Source: Venturia oleaginea (Eukaryota > Ascomycota > Dothideomycetes > Venturiales > Venturiaceae). Taken from it: a stretch of 64,000 bases of DNA. The notes beneath the pieces were generated by a model, which was not told where the DNA came from, ran no database searches, and saw only the letters and a program-made list of their open reading frames with translations. This document shows, in pieces, positions 60,636-64,000 of the stretch. The number at the start of each line of letters is the position of its first letter. Positions within the stretch are counted from its first letter, which is position 1. A program made the position numbers and the translations under genes. The DNA is taken from the NCBI GenBank assembly GCA_013176395.1, contig JABMLP010000007.1, positions 1,054,001 through 1,118,000 of the forward strand, in the 5' to 3' direction.

Positions 60636-62304
60636 TCATTCGTCGTCGTTGATGTCGACGACCGTCTGCTTCCACTTTCGCGCAGGAACGCGACGGGTGA
60701 ACAAAATATCAATCTCACGGTAGGATCTATCCTTCATCTCTGGAATCCAATACCAAGACATGAGGGTGCAGATGAGAGCGGTTCCAGCCCAGATGTAGCC
60801 ACTTTTGCCGCCCAGGTTCCACTTATCAGTGTTGAGCATATAACTGGCAAGGAAGATGCAAGGAATGTTGACCAGGTAATAGGCACCACGCCCGATACCA
60901 GTTGTCAGTGGCCTGAGACGAACGGAAGATGTCTCGCCAATAATGACCCATGATGCAGGGGCGGGTCCCAAGCAAAATAGTATGGAGACGAGCAAGCCAA
61001 GCGATGCTTGTGCGTTGCTGGCCGCCTTGCTCATGCCAACTGAAGCTGCAATGCCGAGTGCCACCAAGAAGCCACAGTTGATGGCTTGACCGTAGACATA
61101 AATGGTTCGTCGGCCAAGATAGGTGGTGAGAATCCATGATAGCATAACCATGATCAACTGGAGCGCAGAAGTGATGAGACCAAGTGCAAAGGCGGTGTTG
61201 TCTGCCATGCCGGCCTCTGATCTAATGTTAATTTGATACTCAGCCAAAGGAGATGGCTGGACTCACGTTTGAAAAAGTAAACCGCTTGGTTGGCGATCAG
61301 ATTACCCGTCAGATTCTGTGACGCATACACACCGCACACAATCAATGTACGGTATAGATCGGTGCCTTTCCACAATTCGACGAGAGTGGGCGATTTTTCG
61401 CTCTTCTCAAGTTCGATGGTACGTTTCATCATTGCAACTGCATCAGCGGGATTCTCATCTACACTTCCGCCAAGACGTCTGACATCCTTCTCTGCTTGAG
61501 CTAGACGACCCTTGCGCACAAGCCACCAAGGTGATTCGGGAGCAATGAAGAGGAGAATGGCGAGAGGCGTAGGAAACATCCACTGGAGTGCTATGGGAAT
61601 TCTGGTACAACTGTTAGTTGTATACTCCTTAACACCCACTGGGGCCAGACGAACCTGTATGACGTGGAATTGGGTTGAGATTGGTAATGGTAGGTTATGC
61701 CTCCCACAATTATACTTCCAACAGCCCAGAACATCTGCAACATCTGCGTTGCTGGAGCTCTCAGCCTCATTGGCACAATTTCGGAACAGTAAGCGCTAGG
61801 CTAAAGTTAGCATGAAGTAATTCAATAGGAAGAGCAATTCTTTACGGCGCGTTCGCGATGAGTATACCCCAAGGTATGCCTTCTAAGATCTGAGCGGCGA
61901 GAAACATCCCCAAGCTGCTGCCGAAATAGAAGATAAAAATGAAACCATTGAGAGCCATGAGGGCGCCAATAGTCGCCCATCGATATCCAATCCAACTGGT
62001 AATGGGACCCGCAATGACAACACCGACCAAAGCACCCACTGGTCCAGCACATTGGAGTGCTGACTGCCATGAAGCTTCGATAATCCACTTTCCTGATGTG
62101 GCACTCAGCACACCAAAATCCCTGGCGAATTGGTCTGTCGCTATGAACTGTCCCATCAGGAAAACACAGTATGACTCCATGATCTATCGCCGCGTTAGAG
62201 GTGTGATCTGCGTATCATGAACCAAAGCTTACGATGGTGCAGGACATGACGAATGCCCAAAAACTGGCAGCAGGATACGCCTTGACAGCCTGGATCACAC
62301 CCAT
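60636..62304 (-). CDS. MFS sugar transporter (maltose/hexose permease type), 5' end frameshifted
   Basis: Five exons on the minus strand: 62304-62233 (or from an ATG at 62459), 62183-61846, 61795-61655, 61601-61267 and 61216-60636. Introns are 49-53 nt and restore NAPAYCSEIVPMRLRAPATQ, SYRIPIALQWMFP and YFFKQAGMADNTAFALGL, all typical of the sugar porter family. PESPWWLVRKGRLAQA is the family's loop motif after helix 6, and GRRTIYVYGQ and GETSSVRLRPLTTG lie in the second half. About 12 membrane spans are present. The conserved N-terminal text starts at an ATG at 62459, but its frame ends at a TGA near 62354 and the family text continues one base off (RLRDYDRTGAIEAERVEHD). The first in-frame ATG after the shift is at 62304, giving 488 residues. 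This could be a new start, an assembly error or the first step of decay. Confidence 0.8.
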
Positions 62305-62459
62305 ATCATGTTCGACTCTCTCGGCTTCAATGGCGCCCGTTCTGTCGTAGTCTCTCAGTCTCTCTTCTCTCCAACATCGTAGACAGATTCGCCATTTGGA
62401 TGCGTCTGCGCCTCGATCTCCGACGCTGAGATCGGCTTCTCTGTGGGATAGTTACTCAT
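62305..62459 (-). pseudogene. Frameshifted N-terminal coding part of the MFS transporter
   Basis: An ATG at 62459 opens a polar N-terminus (KPISASEIEAQTHPNGESV) that stops at a TGA. The continuation expected for MAL-type sugar porters lies in the next frame and reaches Met at 62304. A single-base indel between about 62355 and 62375 explains this. No intron of plausible size fits. Confidence 0.5.
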
Positions 62460-64000
62460 GTTGACGAATGCTGGGAGAAAGACGAGGAAAGGTGAGGACG
62501 GAGATGAGCCAGACACGACTTGGCTTTCAATCATTTATCCATGCGACAAGTAATCCCGATCTTAGCTCAATTGAGTGAGCATCCTCCGGGTCCACCTCCA
62601 CAATCCAGCTTCCTGACTCGCTTGGTATTCCATGCCCGATACCACGGTTGCTGCCGCGTGAGCGATCAGGCAATTGTACTGGCGCAGCGGTCGTGTAACC
62701 TTTCTTCAGTCGTGTTTGGGCCTGACTATAATTGGATAACTTTTCGTGGCGAGTCTGGAGTGCATTAGGGACACTAATCGGGAGTAGATATAGCGATCAC
62801 CTGGTCCCCATGTTTCCCCGCGCCCCGCATTGTAAGCAGCGGAGCGCATTCCTGTGGGTTCTCCACACTCGGGCAACAATACTGTGGGGATTGGCGAAAG
62901 GCTTCGGTGCCTGCTCGTCCGATAGACGTGTAGCATGTCAGTGGCTCGATGCCGTGATGCTTAACTGAACCTTTGGCTTATGTCTGAACTTCTACAACAT
63001 CAGACCAACAATGCAGCAGGAATCTGCCTGGGCCAGGCTCATGCCATGCGATCGGTGTCGACCATCCTCCCATTTCGAGCTGGAAGATTGTAGCAGTCGA
63101 TGTCGTCTTTGAATTTATTCGTTGCATGCTGCCCAAGACAGAATATTGAACGACCGTGGCGTCTTGTGCGCCTTCCGTAGGTATTCGCTTACTCCTAGAC
63201 AATTAAAGAAGAGGCGAATTCTTTCCTACCAATACCATTTACGCCTCTGACAATAGCTCATGGCGGCATACTCCATGGAACATCTGAGTGATCCCAATCA
63301 CCGGTCCAACGGATGAAAGGAAGAACCTGGTATGCAATGGCGATTCAGACATCGTTCGTGATTGGAGCGCATCGAGTCAGGACAGTCATTGGAGCGTATA
63401 GAGACGGCATATCCTCCTTCCTTGCTCGGGCTCGTGAAACGATGAGGTCGGCTAATCCGTGTGGAGTCTGGACAACCGCATCCTTGCGGCTATCAGCATC
63501 ATCTGACCGTCCTTGGACTATTTTGGGCGTATAACATGTGCTTGGATATGAGACAAAGGTACGATATGAGACCAAGATAGCCAAATAGAATCTAAAGAGA
63601 GTGGAGGGTTTAAACGGTTAGTTTCTACCGACTGACTGCTGGTTGACAACACCTCAGTGTTCGGCGGATGTTGAGAGCTGAACTGCTGATGATGGATGAC
63701 AGAGAATGTTATCGAATATCGACCGCGGCCCGGGGGAAATTCGGATGAGGCACGTGATGTGTCACTTTCGAATTTGCGGTACGTTCACTTGCCCTGGACA
63801 TCACCTGCAGAGCTCACACCGGGCAAAAACGTCCACTAACGGACAGGCTCATTACTGTACGTTCATCTCAATGCTGCTCAGAACAGCGCTTCGGTCGATA
63901 TTTGGGTGAGAGCTTCGATGCCTCGGCTTGAATTCACGAACCAACTCTTTTCATCGTGCATGCACTTGACCTCAGCAATAGGATGGTGTTCGATCCGAAA
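62460..64000. other. 1.5-kb region without a recognised gene
   Basis: The left part is the upstream region of the MFS transporter gene. Several short frames up to 82 codons exist on both strands but none carries a recognisable motif. The window ends inside this region. Confidence 0.45.

Overview
The window is nuclear DNA of a filamentous ascomycete (Pezizomycotina). Genes are compact, introns are short (45-114 nt) with GTRNGT-type donors and CTAAC/CTGAC/CTAAT branch sites, and the gene set is typical of such fungi: a Zn2Cys6 regulator relic, amadoriase, the spindle-pole protein ApsB/Mto1, a Dur3-type symporter, a GAA1 and a SAGA Ubp8. A leotiomycete is my guess, but nothing in the sequence proves the class.

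Layout: 0-5.5 kb is accessory DNA with a broken LINE 3' end, a small secreted cysteine-rich protein (candidate effector), a disrupted cysteine-containing ORF and a zinc-cluster regulator pseudogene. 5.9-13.4 kb carries an unknown protein, an AMMECR1 protein, the 60S factor Bud20 and an amadoriase-type flavoenzyme. 13.7-30 kb is a conserved core: condensin SMC4, mitochondrial aconitase, GAA1, UBP8 and a HAD/RGG 'Swiss Army Knife' RNA-repair-type protein, with an ankyrin remnant inserted between GAA1 and UBP8. 30.4-33 kb holds an F-box-like relic and gene-poor DNA. 33-44.3 kb carries a CRAL-TRIO lipid-transfer protein and then four enzymes/transporters that could form a small catabolic cluster: an MDR oxidoreductase, an NtaA/DszA-like flavin monooxygenase, a DUR3-like symporter and a dienelactone hydrolase. 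45.9-56.4 kb is a second conserved block: RPA34, apsB, GRC3 and SAR1. 57.2-60.3 kb is decayed coding sequence on both strands with a degenerate direct repeat. 60.6-62.5 kb is an MFS sugar transporter with a 5' frameshift. The last 1.5 kb is without a recognisable gene.

Housekeeping roles cluster on nucleolar/RNA functions (BUD20, RPA34, GRC3, the HAD/RGG protein) and chromosome/spindle functions (SMC4, apsB), but these look like neighbours rather than a pathway. The four metabolic genes at 35.6-44.3 kb are the only plausible functional group. Splice structures were worked out by hand from donor/acceptor/branch signals, reading frame and family conservation. Two introns use GC-AG borders, aconitase has a 23-nt exon, and the monooxygenase has a stop-free 48-nt intron.
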